Origin: CAYLMG01 sp964464635
GTDB taxonomy: Bacteria; Planctomycetota; Phycisphaerae; Sedimentisphaerales; Anaerobacaceae
Direction: 5' to 3'
Length of the DNA stretch: 45,081 nt
Assembly: GCA_964464635.1 (NCBI GenBank)
Contig: CAYXGT010000011.1
Coordinates: 1 to 45,081, forward strand
Shown here: piece by piece, positions 24,673 to 32,740 of the stretch
Layout: every line of letters starts with the position of its first letter
Position numbering within the stretch: position 1 is the first letter of the stretch
Notes under the pieces: generated by a model
Databases searched by the model: none
Seen by the model: the letters and a program-made list of their open reading frames with translations, nothing else
What the model was told of the DNA's origin: nothing
Made by a program: the position numbers and the translations under genes

Positions 24673-26086
24673 ATGAAACGCATATTCATTTTACTAATAA
24701 TAGCTGTAGTAGGCTGTACCGCCTACGGCAAGGTTGATTTGGTGACACTACCCAGCCGGGACACGGTTCAATTGACTATCTACAATTCCGCGGATATGAC
24801 ATTAGTGCGGGAGAGCAGGGCTTTGACAGTCAAGGAAGGTGCCAACAAGCTGCAGTTTTCCTGGGCTAATACGCTGATTGACCCTACGAGCCTGGAGATG
24901 CTGCCGAAGGCAAATGCCGACAGAATCGATATTGCTGATTTGACGTATCCGCCGAGAGTCCGGAATCTGGGATTGTGGAATATTAAAAGCGGTATCAACG
25001 GCAGGGTGCCTGTTGAGATTACATATCTGACTTCGGGACTGAGCTGGCGGGCGTTTTATATGGGGACATTAACCGAAGACGAGAAAACAATGCGGCTGCA
25101 GGGCTACGTGCGGGTAACAAATAACAGCGGCGAGGACTACGAGAACGCACAGACACGACTGATAGTAGGTAAGGTACATATACTCGATGAAATAGCTGAG
25201 CTTGCCCGAAGGCAGTGGCCTTACGGCCGGCCGGGAGGACCAATAACATTAGGCGCGCCAGCACCCCAAGTTGAAGCAGCCAGAAGGGTATTTAAGGCAG
25301 CCGANNNNNNNNNNCGTCAGGGAAAAGCATGAGAGGGTGCTTAAGGGAGCCGAGGAAGCTAAAAAGATTATGCTTGGAGAACCTGTTGACTCTTGGGCAA
25401 TGGAACTCAAGGAAATCAGAAAAGAGGGATTGAGTGAGTATTTTCTTTATACGATTGAGGGAACCGAGACAATTGAGACCGGCTGGTCGAAAAGACTGAT
25501 TAGCTTCGATGTTGACGAGGTGCCGGTCATTAATCTTTATAAATTCGAGCAGGAGCGTTACGGCGATTCTGTTGTGCGGTTTCTAAGTTTCGCAAACGAC
25601 AAAAAACACAAGTTAGGCGATACACCGATACCGGGTGGAATGCTGAAGGTTTACCGCGGCGTCGATGCGGCAGGACATCTTTCATATACGGGCCAATCCG
25701 ATTTCAAGTATATACCTGTTGATGAAGAAGTTGAGCTGAATCTCGGTCCTGTTGCAGATGTTGTGGTTGAGCCGAAACTGGTGGATTTCAAAACGGAAAA
25801 TTATGAGTATGAAAGTCCCGGCAGGAATATCTCCGGCTGGGACGAGGTTCGCACATATACTATCGAAGTACGCAACACGCGGGTTATATCAGCCAAGGTT
25901 GAGATTAAAAGAAACTTTCCGACACAATACTTGGACATCTCGAAAAAAGGCGATTTCGACAACTTCGAGAAAGAAGATTTGGATACGGTCAAGTTTACTG
26001 TCGAGCTCAAACCGGAAACAAAAAAGACATTTGAGTATACTGTGAGGACATATCACGGCTCAAGAGAGCAGGACTGGAAACAGTAA
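24673..26086 (+). CDS. Exported DUF4139-like protein, interrupted by an assembly gap
   Basis: It has a Sec signal peptide (MKRIFILLIIAVVGCTAYG, with a possible lipobox-like VVGC) followed by the same outer domain as the anti-sigma fusion. From VTLPSRDTVQ to the end the two are nearly alike, for example TSGLSWRAFYMGTLTEDEKT in both. The coding sequence is split by ten N at 25305-25314: 24673-25304 and 25315-26086 are in different frames only because the gap length is arbitrary. I therefore treat it as one gene, not a frameshift. The region at the gap is where the two paralogues differ most. It is the last gene of the sigma operon; a strong terminator follows at 26172. Confidence 0.8.
25305..25314. 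other. Assembly gap (10 N)
   Basis: Ten undetermined bases inside the last DUF4139-like gene. A run of exactly ten N usually stands for a gap of unknown size, so the protein length and frame here are not known. Confidence 0.99.
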
Positions 26087-26171
26087 GTGCATCGGTAAAA
26101 ATTAGATTTGTAAGGATTTGAAGGCGAATTCGACTTCAGCGTCCTATATTATTGTTGGTTTCCAGAGGGCT

Positions 26172-26212
26172 ATCGCGGGCTCGAAAAAATATTTTTCGAG
26201 CCCGCGATTTTT
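26172..26212 (+). terminator. Intrinsic terminator after the DUF4139-like operon
   Basis: A near-perfect 18-bp inverted repeat (26172-26190 with 26191-26208, GC-rich base ATCGCGGGCTCG) is followed by a T run (26208-26212). It closes the sigma operon before the lexA region. Confidence 0.85.
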
Positions 26213-26249
26213 GTTCGGTTTCTGTTAGGGTTTTTCGGCCGGTTTTGCC

Positions 26250-26261
26250 GATACAAGTATC
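26250..26261. promoter_or_regulatory. Candidate LexA operator palindrome
   Basis: GATAC-AA-GTATC is a perfect inverted repeat about 45 bp before the start of the ORF ahead of lexA. It lies inside a wider TTGCC...GGCAA pair (26245-26279). LexA autoregulates in most bacteria, so this is a reasonable operator candidate, though the box used in this phylum is not known to me. Confidence 0.3.
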
Positions 26262-26306
26262 TGCAGAAAGGATTGGCAATTTCAAATTAGCTCGAAAGGT
26301 TTTTCG

Positions 26307-26795
26307 ATGAAACGGTACGAAGAAGATTTTAGTAATATTCCTTTATGCAGGTTCGGCCCGGGCGGTGATTTTGTCAGCTACTGGCCGAAGGGCAGCGGCG
26401 AGAGCTATCCGGAATCTTACGAAAATAAACTTACGAAAATCATTGAGCGTTTGAGCCGAATCATTTCGGGCGTCATCCAAAGCCGGCCTGATGTACAGGT
26501 CAGTTTCACCGGTACAGAGGCAAGCATTTTGCAAAAAAAGCAGAACGAAAGGACGATAATTGCAAAACCTAAAATCAAAAAACAATCTCACTCCGCGACA
26601 GATTCAGCTTCTCTGTCTGATAAAGAGGTTTCAGGACAACAACTTTTATTTGCCGACGATTGGGGAGCTGGCGAGCGAGCTGGGCATAAGCCGAAGCACA
26701 ACGTTCGAACACATCGAAGAGCTTCGAAAAAAAGGCTATCTTTCAAATGGCACAGGCAGAGCTCGCTCTTTGGAACTGAGCTCAAAAGCGCATAA
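26307..26795 (+). CDS. Unknown protein whose 3' end overlaps lexA
   Basis: A 162-codon frame starts at ATG 26307 with a good AAGG site seven bases upstream. The first ~85 residues look like a real protein: Tyr/Pro/Gly-rich start (FGPGGDFVSYWPKG), then an amphipathic helix (ENKLTKIIERLSRIISGVI). They resemble no family I know. From 26560 the frame runs 236 bp through lexA in another frame, and there its composition is poor (Arg/His/Lys-rich). Either the true gene ends with an unusual long overlap, or a one-base indel near the A-rich stretch 26572-26582 hides an earlier end or a fusion with LexA. It may regulate or be co-regulated with lexA. Confidence 0.5.
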   Translation: MKRYEEDFSNIPLCRFGPGGDFVSYWPKGSGESYPESYENKLTKIIERLSRIISGVIQSRPDVQVSFTGTEASILQKKQNERTIIAKPKIKKQSHSATDSASLSDKEVSGQQLLFADDWGAGERAGHKPKHNVRTHRRASKKRLSFKWHRQSSLFGTELKSA

Positions 26796-27216
26796 GCTGC
26801 CGGCTCTTTCAGCAACAGAACTGTCAAATCTTACAATCCAAAAATCGGATGGTATCACTCTTGCGGGCAGGGTCGCTGCGGGACTGCCGATTGAGGCAAT
26901 CGAAAATAAAGAGAGTTTGTCCATTGAGAGCTGTTTTGGAAATACAGATGAAATATTTGCACTCGAAGTTCAGGGCGACAGTATGACAGGCGACAGGATA
27001 TCCGACGGCGACTACGTGATTTGCCGCAAGAGCAACTCCGCCGACGATGGCCAGCTCGTGGTGGCGATAGTTGACGGAGAAAATGCAACGCTCAAGAGGT
27101 TCTATAAGGAAAAAGACAAAGTCAGGTTACAGCCGGCCAATGACGAGTATCAGCCAATCTATTCGGAGAATTGCCGGATTGAAGCCGTGGTAACAGGGCT
27201 GGTAAGAAAATTGTGA
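26560..27216 (+). CDS. lexA: LexA repressor (SOS response)
   Basis: LexA represses DNA-damage genes and self-cleaves when RecA is activated. The 218-residue protein has the winged helix-turn-helix (about 9-72: LTPRQIQLLCLI, then PTIGELASELGISRSTTFEHI), the cleavage site Ala107-Gly108 in RVAAGLP, the catalytic Ser141 in GDSMTGD and Lys179 in ATLKRF. All catalytic residues are present. The start is TTG at 26560, with AAAGGA six bases upstream. An ATG-initiated alternative does not exist near the domain start. It overlaps the preceding unknown ORF by 236 bp. Confidence 0.93.
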   Translation: MQNLKSKNNLTPRQIQLLCLIKRFQDNNFYLPTIGELASELGISRSTTFEHIEELRKKGYLSNGTGRARSLELSSKAHKLPALSATELSNLTIQKSDGITLAGRVAAGLPIEAIENKESLSIESCFGNTDEIFALEVQGDSMTGDRISDGDYVICRKSNSADDGQLVVAIVDGENATLKRFYKEKDKVRLQPANDEYQPIYSENCRIEAVVTGLVRKL

Positions 27217-27254
27217 TTTTTTGAAAATGCGACAGCAGGTAACGAAGTAACTGC

Positions 27255-28103
27255 TCAGGATGCATAATGCTGCTCGGAGATTGACCCGGATTCCCTGAGC
27301 ATTTTTAGCCAGTCTCTCCAGGCTTTTTTGTAAATTTCACTCGATACCAAAAAACCATCGTTATGACTGCCGTAAATTTCGACGAATTTTTTTGGCTCAT
27401 TAGCAGTTTTGTACAACTCCCTGCCGAACTCGAAAGGCACAAGGTCATCGGTGCTGCTGTGAACTACCATAACGGGACAGTTTACATTTTTTATATAATC
27501 GATTGTCTGGTAGCCGAACCTCGCGAACCATTTCACCGGCATATATGGATAGAACTTTTTCCCGATATCGACATACGAGGTAAAGGCACTTTCAACAACA
27601 AGGGCATTGGGGCTGACAGAGGCTGCGAGATTTGCAGCGATAGACGCACCGAGGGACCTGCCGAATATGATTATGTCATCAGATGATATTTTTTTATCAT
27701 TAGTGAGCCAGTGATATGCGGCCTGTGCATCAAGATATGTTCCCTGCTCAGTGGGTGTCCCCTGACTTTGTCCGTAGCCTCGATAATCAAAGATGAAACA
27801 GTTAACGCCCAGCTCATACAAGATATTTATTGTATCGAGCCGGTGCATAATATTGCCGCCGTTACCGTGACAGAACAGTACCGTTGTTTTCGCATTCTGT
27901 GCGGGGATATACCAGGCAGAAAGGGTCAATCCGTCAGAGGTAATAAATGTAACCTCTTCGTAATCCAAATCCAGCTCTTCGGGTGTATAAAGGACCTGCC
28001 TGACAGGCTTATACAAAAAGGTAGGCTGCATAAAATAGAGCGACCAGCCCAAAACAGAATATGCAACTACGAGGACCACAATAATTTGAATAAAAACAAG
28101 CAT
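27255..28103 (-). CDS. Membrane-anchored alpha/beta hydrolase (BEM46-like)
   Basis: The 282-residue protein has an N-terminal membrane helix (1-22), then an alpha/beta hydrolase domain. It shows the oxyanion segment FCHGNGGN (77-84), FDYRGYGQSQG, the nucleophile elbow GRSLGAS (Ser150), the Asp in HSSTDDLVP (about 219) and His247 in GSHNDGF. This triad and order match the BEM46/ABHD13-like serine hydrolases, whose substrates in bacteria are mostly unknown (esters or lipids are likely). It converges with lexA and is divergent from ispG, with no operon partner. Confidence 0.85.
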   Translation of the reverse strand: MLVFIQIIVVLVVAYSVLGWSLYFMQPTFLYKPVRQVLYTPEELDLDYEEVTFITSDGLTLSAWYIPAQNAKTTVLFCHGNGGNIMHRLDTINILYELGVNCFIFDYRGYGQSQGTPTEQGTYLDAQAAYHWLTNDKKISSDDIIIFGRSLGASIAANLAASVSPNALVVESAFTSYVDIGKKFYPYMPVKWFARFGYQTIDYIKNVNCPVMVVHSSTDDLVPFEFGRELYKTANEPKKFVEIYGSHNDGFLVSSEIYKKAWRDWLKMLRESGSISEQHYAS

Positions 28104-28263
28104 AAATCAGCACCCTTTACTTCAAGGCTGCATTTTATTGTTGAAATCAAACCTCAAAGACAATAAGCTCGTATAGACAGAAACGCATTTTAATTTTCTT
28201 TAAGAAATATGGCAAGAGTCAATTTTACATGATGTAAAAGCTTGAGCCGTACGGTTTAAAAAA

Positions 28264-29322
28264 ATGACAAAAAGAAAAAGGACAAAAACGGTCAGCGTGG
28301 GGGATATAAAGATTGGTTCATCGCAGCCGATAGTTATCCAGTCAATGACAAAGGTTGCGACAACCGACATAGAGCGATGCGTAAATCAAATAAAAGCTCT
28401 CGCCAAAGCCGGCGCCAGGCTTGTTCGTCTCGCAGTTCCGAGACGTGCCGATACCGCGGCGTTCGCGAAGATTGTGCAAAGAGTGAAAATTCCTTTAATA
28501 GCAGATGTGCATTTTAGCGTCGAAAGAGCCCTTGAGGCGATCGAGGCCGGAGCGGCAAAGATACGGCTTAACCCGGGCAACATAAAAAGCAGGGACGGCA
28601 TAAACCGGATAATAGACTCCGCCAAAATGCATAAAACCGCGATACGAATAGGCGTTAATGAGGCGAGCATCAGAGATTTAAGAAAGGCTGACGTCAAAGA
28701 AACAAAACGAGCAGCTTTAATATTAACGGAGATGAAAAAGTACGTGAGGCTGTTCGAGAAGCGAGGCTTCGAGCAATTAGTATTGAGCGCTAAAAGCAGG
28801 GATTGCTTAAGGACAATCGAAATCAACCGCCGAATTGCCGAGGATTATGATTATCCTATTCATATCGGCTTGACACATTCGGGACTGCCCCAGGATTCTC
28901 AGATACCTTCGGCTATTGCTATAGGGACACTGTTAACAAAGGGTATTGGTGACACCATAAGAGTAAGTGCGGCAGGCGACCCTGTAAAAGAGGTTGAGAT
29001 TGCAAAAAAAATTCTCAGCTCGCTTGGTTTGTATAAGGATTCGAAACCCGAACTGATAGTGTGCCCGACATGCGGAAGAGCTGAAATTGACGTAATCAAA
29101 TTAGCAGGTAAGGTCAAGAAGATTGCCTCAAGATTCAATAAACCGGTGCGTATAGCTGTTATGGGCTGTATAGTTAACGGCCCGGGCGAGGCGGCGGATG
29201 CCGACTTAGCCGTATGCGGAGGTAAAGAAAAAGGCTATATTTATCGGCACGGCCGAAAGATAGCTACTGCAAGTGAAAGCGATCTCATAGCTGTATTAGA
29301 AAAAGAGCTTCACAAGCTCTAA
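28264..29322 (+). CDS. ispG: 4-hydroxy-3-methylbut-2-en-1-yl diphosphate synthase
   Basis: IspG (GcpE) reduces methylerythritol cyclodiphosphate in the MEP pathway using a [4Fe-4S] cluster. The 352-residue protein is the short bacterial form. It begins with the TIM-barrel segments VSVGDIKIGSSQPIVIQSMT and VRLAVPRRADTAAF. The cluster ligands are visible: Cys267 and Cys270 in CPTCGR, Cys302 in MGCIVNGPGE, and Glu309 in the same motif. The ATG at 28264 gives the usual length. It is a single gene between divergent and convergent neighbours. Confidence 0.95.
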   Translation: MTKRKRTKTVSVGDIKIGSSQPIVIQSMTKVATTDIERCVNQIKALAKAGARLVRLAVPRRADTAAFAKIVQRVKIPLIADVHFSVERALEAIEAGAAKIRLNPGNIKSRDGINRIIDSAKMHKTAIRIGVNEASIRDLRKADVKETKRAALILTEMKKYVRLFEKRGFEQLVLSAKSRDCLRTIEINRRIAEDYDYPIHIGLTHSGLPQDSQIPSAIAIGTLLTKGIGDTIRVSAAGDPVKEVEIAKKILSSLGLYKDSKPELIVCPTCGRAEIDVIKLAGKVKKIASRFNKPVRIAVMGCIVNGPGEAADADLAVCGGKEKGYIYRHGRKIATASESDLIAVLEKELHKL

Positions 29323-29337
29323 GAGACAAATAAATTG

Positions 29338-30453
29338 TCAGTCCTTATTACCTCCGGAAGAACTTACAGTGTTTCGCCTGTTAAATGAAACATGCTGCTT
29401 ATTATTTGTTCTACTTTTAATAAAGTCTTCGAATCTTCCGAAAATCATTTTCCCTGCAGAAGTCTGCAATGAGCTTGTGACCGCGATAAGCAATTCCCTG
29501 CCGATTTTATCCCGTGCACCTTCGACAACAATCATAGTGCCGTCATCAAGATAACCGATTCCCTGCTCGGCTTCCTCACCGACTTTTATGATTTTTACCT
29601 GCATAGTTTCGCCGGGCAGGACAACTGTCTTGAGTGAATTGGCGAGGTCATTTATATTAACCACATCGACCTCACGAACCTGGGCAACCTTGCTCAGGTT
29701 ATAATCTGTGGTAGCCAGACGGCCGTTACAATTTTTTGTAAATACAACCAGCTTCTGGTCAACGCCCTTGACATCCTCAAGGTCAGGAACAGGCGTATCA
29801 TCAATTTCTACATCTATTGACGTGGTCTCCTGCATTCTTTTGATGATGTCAAGACCTCTTCTGCCGCGATTTCTTTTGAGCTTGTCGGCCGAATCGGCGA
29901 TTAACTGCAGCTCATTGAGCACAAAACGCGGTATGACTAAGGGAGCGTCAAACAATTTGCTCTGGCAGAGGTCGGCAATTCTCCCATCAATCACAGCAGA
30001 GGTATCAAGAACGAGCGGGCGGGCACCCTTTGTCTGCTTTGCAAATTCCACGTAAGGGATAACAAAACGGACATCATCCTTTGTTCTAATAACAACACTT
30101 ATGACAAGGTAACAGATGCAAATTCCTATCATCCACTTAATTGAAGCGACCGCCTCTTTTTCCAATCCAATACTATATGAATCATTTATCATATTTACAA
30201 TAGGCGCCAGCACGGCACTGAAGATTAAACCGACCAACAAACCGAAAAACACACCCGCCAAAGCGCCAAGTTTTTTCTTCGGGGTGAATACATCAAGGGC
30301 AAAAACAAATAAGCCCATACCGATGCCGCTCCAGATAACAGCCCAGAAATTAACAGTCTCTTCTGGAACATATAAGGCCTTGGATTGAGCAAAAAAGAAT
30401 AAAACGCCTAAAATTACAACAATAAAGATACACCTGAACAGCCAAAGTAACAT
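29338..30453 (-). CDS. Membrane PIN-TRAM domain protein (YacL-like)
   Basis: Four hydrophobic segments fill the first ~120 residues. A PIN nuclease domain follows (about 145-262: LVLDTSAVIDGRIADL with its conserved Asp, then FVLNELQLIADS and LATTDYNLSKVA), and then a TRAM RNA-binding domain (about 275-340). The same architecture occurs in Bacillus YacL and many other bacteria. It is presumed to be an RNase or RNA-binding protein at the membrane; the target is unknown. The last residues are Arg/Asn/Ser-rich. It converges with ispG, 15 bp between stops. Confidence 0.9.
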   Translation of the reverse strand: MLLWLFRCIFIVVILGVLFFFAQSKALYVPEETVNFWAVIWSGIGMGLFVFALDVFTPKKKLGALAGVFFGLLVGLIFSAVLAPIVNMINDSYSIGLEKEAVASIKWMIGICICYLVISVVIRTKDDVRFVIPYVEFAKQTKGARPLVLDTSAVIDGRIADLCQSKLFDAPLVIPRFVLNELQLIADSADKLKRNRGRRGLDIIKRMQETTSIDVEIDDTPVPDLEDVKGVDQKLVVFTKNCNGRLATTDYNLSKVAQVREVDVVNINDLANSLKTVVLPGETMQVKIIKVGEEAEQGIGYLDDGTMIVVEGARDKIGRELLIAVTSSLQTSAGKMIFGRFEDFIKSRTNNKQHVSFNRRNTVSSSGGNKD

Positions 30454-30607
30454 AATTATAAACCTCCAAAAAATATAATTATAATAAAGATATCAATCAT
30501 TCCAGCGGCCGTAGCCAACACTACCAAACGAATTATTAAAACAACATACATCCCTTCTATAAAAAATGTTCAAAGACAATACTACTATATTCGGCTAAGA
30601 AGTGCCG

Positions 30608-30644
30608 AATTGCTTAAACCATCCTGTAATCTTTTTAAGCAATT
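30608..30644. repeat. 11-bp inverted repeat downstream of the thioesterase gene
   Basis: AATTGCTTAAA (30608-30618) and its complement (30634-30644) flank a 15-base loop just after the thioesterase stop. It may help end the S24-thioesterase transcript, but no T run follows on that strand. Confidence 0.4.
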
Positions 30645-30651
30645 ATGCAAA

Positions 30652-31134
30652 TCATTTCATTTTGTCTAAAAGCTCTTTGCGAGCCTGGACTCGAATTTTT
30701 GCATTTTCGTAGTTTCTTTTCTCCTCAGCCGTTTTAGGCAATAACGGCCCGGCAGGGGTTGGTTTTTTGTTTTTGTCGAGCGCTACAAAGGTCAGGTATG
30801 CCGTCATAGCCTCAGTTTTACTGCCGCTTACAGGGTCCTCTTTTATAATATGGACGCAGACTTCCATCGATGTTCGTCCGACATAATTGACACAGGCTTT
30901 CAAAATTACATGGTCTCCGATATAAATCGGCTCTTTAAAGCTTATCGAATCAATACCTGCAGTAACTGCTTCTGTTGCACAGTGTTTTTGAGCTGACATT
31001 GAGGCCACGATGTCAATCCAGGAAACAATAATACCTCCAAAAGCTGTGCCGTACTGATTTGCATGCTGAGGCATAACAATGTATCTTGACTCAACTTTAC
31101 TTGCCGACGGCTCTTTTGGGGCTTTTTCCTTCAT
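30652..31134 (-). CDS. Acyl-CoA thioesterase, hotdog fold (YciA/BFIT-like)
   Basis: About 160 residues, single hotdog domain. It has the family pattern PQHANQYGTAFGGIIVSWIDIVAS (residues about 20-45), with the conserved Asn/His and Asp positions, then GIDSISFKEPIYIGDHV and VGRTSMEVCVHI. These enzymes hydrolyse acyl-CoA thioesters. A longer frame starts with TTG at 31188, but the ATG at 31134 follows a GGA-containing ribosome site and begins closer to the domain. It lies about 55 bp after the S24 repressor gene and may be co-transcribed with it, though a functional link is not evident. Confidence 0.85.
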   Translation of the reverse strand: MKEKAPKEPSASKVESRYIVMPQHANQYGTAFGGIIVSWIDIVASMSAQKHCATEAVTAGIDSISFKEPIYIGDHVILKACVNYVGRTSMEVCVHIIKEDPVSGSKTEAMTAYLTFVALDKNKKPTPAGPLLPKTAEEKRNYENAKIRVQARKELLDKMK

Positions 31135-31189
31135 TCTTCCTGACTCTTTATAAAAGTATTTTTTCTTTTGTAATACAGCATTCTTCAAA

Positions 31190-32170
31190 CTAAACGCTTA
31201 TATGACATAGCACAGCGAGTGCCCAGAGCAAATCACTTTTATTTACAATTTTTGTTTCGTATTTTTCATTAATAGGTATCAGGTGTACATTTTCATCTGT
31301 CATCCTTATAAGCTTGCAGGTAACACCTATCTGATTTTTAACATGCACAACACCTATTTGTCCCTGGGCCGCATGCACTGAAGGGCTTAAGATAATAATA
31401 TCACCGTCATTTACTCTGGGTGACATACTATCACCATCGACTCTCAATGCGAAGCTGTCATTAAATAGCTGATGAATCTGCTCACACTGGATAAATTCAA
31501 CTATATCATCTGATTTAATTGAGCTTATTTGAACAAGGTTAGCCTCTGATTTTTTCAGGCCGTCAATCACTGCTTCTGCCTGCAAGTCGACAGATATTGT
31601 TCCATCTGCAAAGCCAATAATTTTTTTACCTGTATATTTCTTAACCAGCTCGTCGAGCTCAGTAACAGCCTGCTTCGATTCTGGAATTATTTGCTCCTGC
31701 CAAAAGTGAACAAGACCAGCTGCTGTCCTTCCGATTACCGGAATCCAGTCAGGTCGGTCTTTTTTTAACGCCTTTGGGGATTGACTTAGGTTCTTTTCAA
31801 TACCCTTTTTCTGGCTCAGAATATCAATAAAAGCGGATATTGGTTCAGTGAGTTCAGGACTGCTTGCTAAAATGGCATCTATTTTACGCATAAGTGTATA
31901 ATTGTATGGCTCTTTCTGATTATTTACACTTGTTTTTAAGCTATTATCAGCCTTTTTACCTTTCAGAAGCCATTCCAAATCAGTACCTGTTAAATCGCAG
32001 ATTTTAAGCATTATTTCAATCGGTGGAATCCTATTATTTTCATAATAGTTGTATGTAGAAGGACTTATGCCTATAGAATGAGCAAATTTGCTCTTTCCTC
32101 TTTTTCCGGCAAATCGCTCGCGAACCAATTTTATCCGCTCAATTATCGCATTATAGTCTGAATTGCTCAT
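31190..32170 (-). CDS. XRE-type HTH plus S24 peptidase repressor (CI/LexA-like)
   Basis: About 326 residues from the ATG at 32170; an in-frame TTG lies at 32182. Residue numbers here count from that TTG. The N-terminal Cro/CI helix-turn-helix spans about 15-75 (KSKFAHSIGISPSTYNYYEN). A ~75-residue linker, the self-cleavage site Ala155-Gly156 in GRTAAGLVHF and a C-terminal S24 domain with Ser252 in GDSMSPR and Lys290 in TCKLIRM follow. All residues needed for RecA-stimulated or autonomous cleavage are present. This is a second SOS-like switch besides LexA. It is divergent from a small gene, with a palindromic operator candidate between them. No other phage gene is nearby, so it may be a domesticated or free-standing stress regulator. 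Confidence 0.88.
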   Translation of the reverse strand: MSNSDYNAIIERIKLVRERFAGKRGKSKFAHSIGISPSTYNYYENNRIPPIEIMLKICDLTGTDLEWLLKGKKADNSLKTSVNNQKEPYNYTLMRKIDAILASSPELTEPISAFIDILSQKKGIEKNLSQSPKALKKDRPDWIPVIGRTAAGLVHFWQEQIIPESKQAVTELDELVKKYTGKKIIGFADGTISVDLQAEAVIDGLKKSEANLVQISSIKSDDIVEFIQCEQIHQLFNDSFALRVDGDSMSPRVNDGDIIILSPSVHAAQGQIGVVHVKNQIGVTCKLIRMTDENVHLIPINEKYETKIVNKSDLLWALAVLCHISV

Positions 32171-32197
32171 AATATTACACAATAGTAGAATTTTTTA

Positions 32198-32225
32198 TTG
32201 CATATATTCGCATATGCGTTATAAA
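32198..32225 (+). promoter_or_regulatory. Promoter with palindromic operator in the spacer
   Basis: TTGCAT (32198-32203) and TATAAA (32220-32225) are 16 bases apart and point to the small gene at 32302. The perfect 10-bp palindrome CGCATATGCG (32209-32218) occupies the spacer, the classic position for a repressor. The divergent S24 repressor is the natural candidate to bind it. A second inverted repeat, AATTAAA...TTTAATT, lies at 32233-32250. Confidence 0.55.
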
Positions 32226-32301
32226 TGTTTACAATTAAAAAACTTTAATTCGTATTTTAGTTACAAAAACAAATTAAGTCAATTAAAAGGAGAGAAAATA
32301 A

Positions 32302-32478
32302 ATGTCGCAAAATGAAAACGATGTTAAAAAGGAAAAAACAAAAAACACAGAACAGATGCATGAAAAAGAGAAAAGAAGTGCAAGTGAGAAAATTGATTTT
32401 TTACTTGAATTGAACAGTTTAGAGGGAGCACTGCTGCGGCAATTGAAGAGAGACCTTAAAGAAAGACAGGTTATTTGA
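32302..32478 (+). CDS. Small highly charged protein divergent from the S24 repressor
   Basis: A 58-codon gene with a good AGGAG ribosome site about nine bases before the ATG. The first 30 residues are Lys/Glu-rich and probably disordered. The second half (KIDFLLELNSLEGALLRQLKRDL) forms an amphipathic helix with heptad-like leucines, fit for binding a protein partner. I recognise no family. Its promoter carries a palindrome in the spacer, and the S24 repressor gene is divergent, so it is likely induced when the repressor is cleaved. No later gene is obviously co-transcribed: the next one starts 262 bp downstream. Confidence 0.6.
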   Translation: MSQNENDVKKEKTKNTEQMHEKEKRSASEKIDFLLELNSLEGALLRQLKRDLKERQVI

Positions 32479-32740
32479 TTTGCTTTTATAGCGGTGAGCC
32501 GGAAAAACAATCCGAATCCCCGCTAACAGAATAAAGATAAAAAATTTATAAATTATAAATTCGACCGTTAAGACGGTTCAGCTTGATTTGCAAGAATCCT
32601 CTATCTATCAACCGATGTAATTTTAGTTTGATATATTAGCATCCAGATTTTATAACATTCTGTACAATTACCCACATATGACAGTTATAACGAACCGATG
32701 AAACAACGATAAAAAAAGAAAAAAAGTTGGAGGAAATAAA

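Noticed and set aside
24673..26086. Apparent frameshift or two separate DUF4139 genes
   Set aside because: The frame change falls at ten N, an assembly gap of arbitrary length, and the two parts align to one paralogue.
31190..32478. Prophage remnant around the S24 repressor
   Set aside because: No integrase, structural, lysis or attachment-site features flank it; neighbours are ordinary chromosomal genes.
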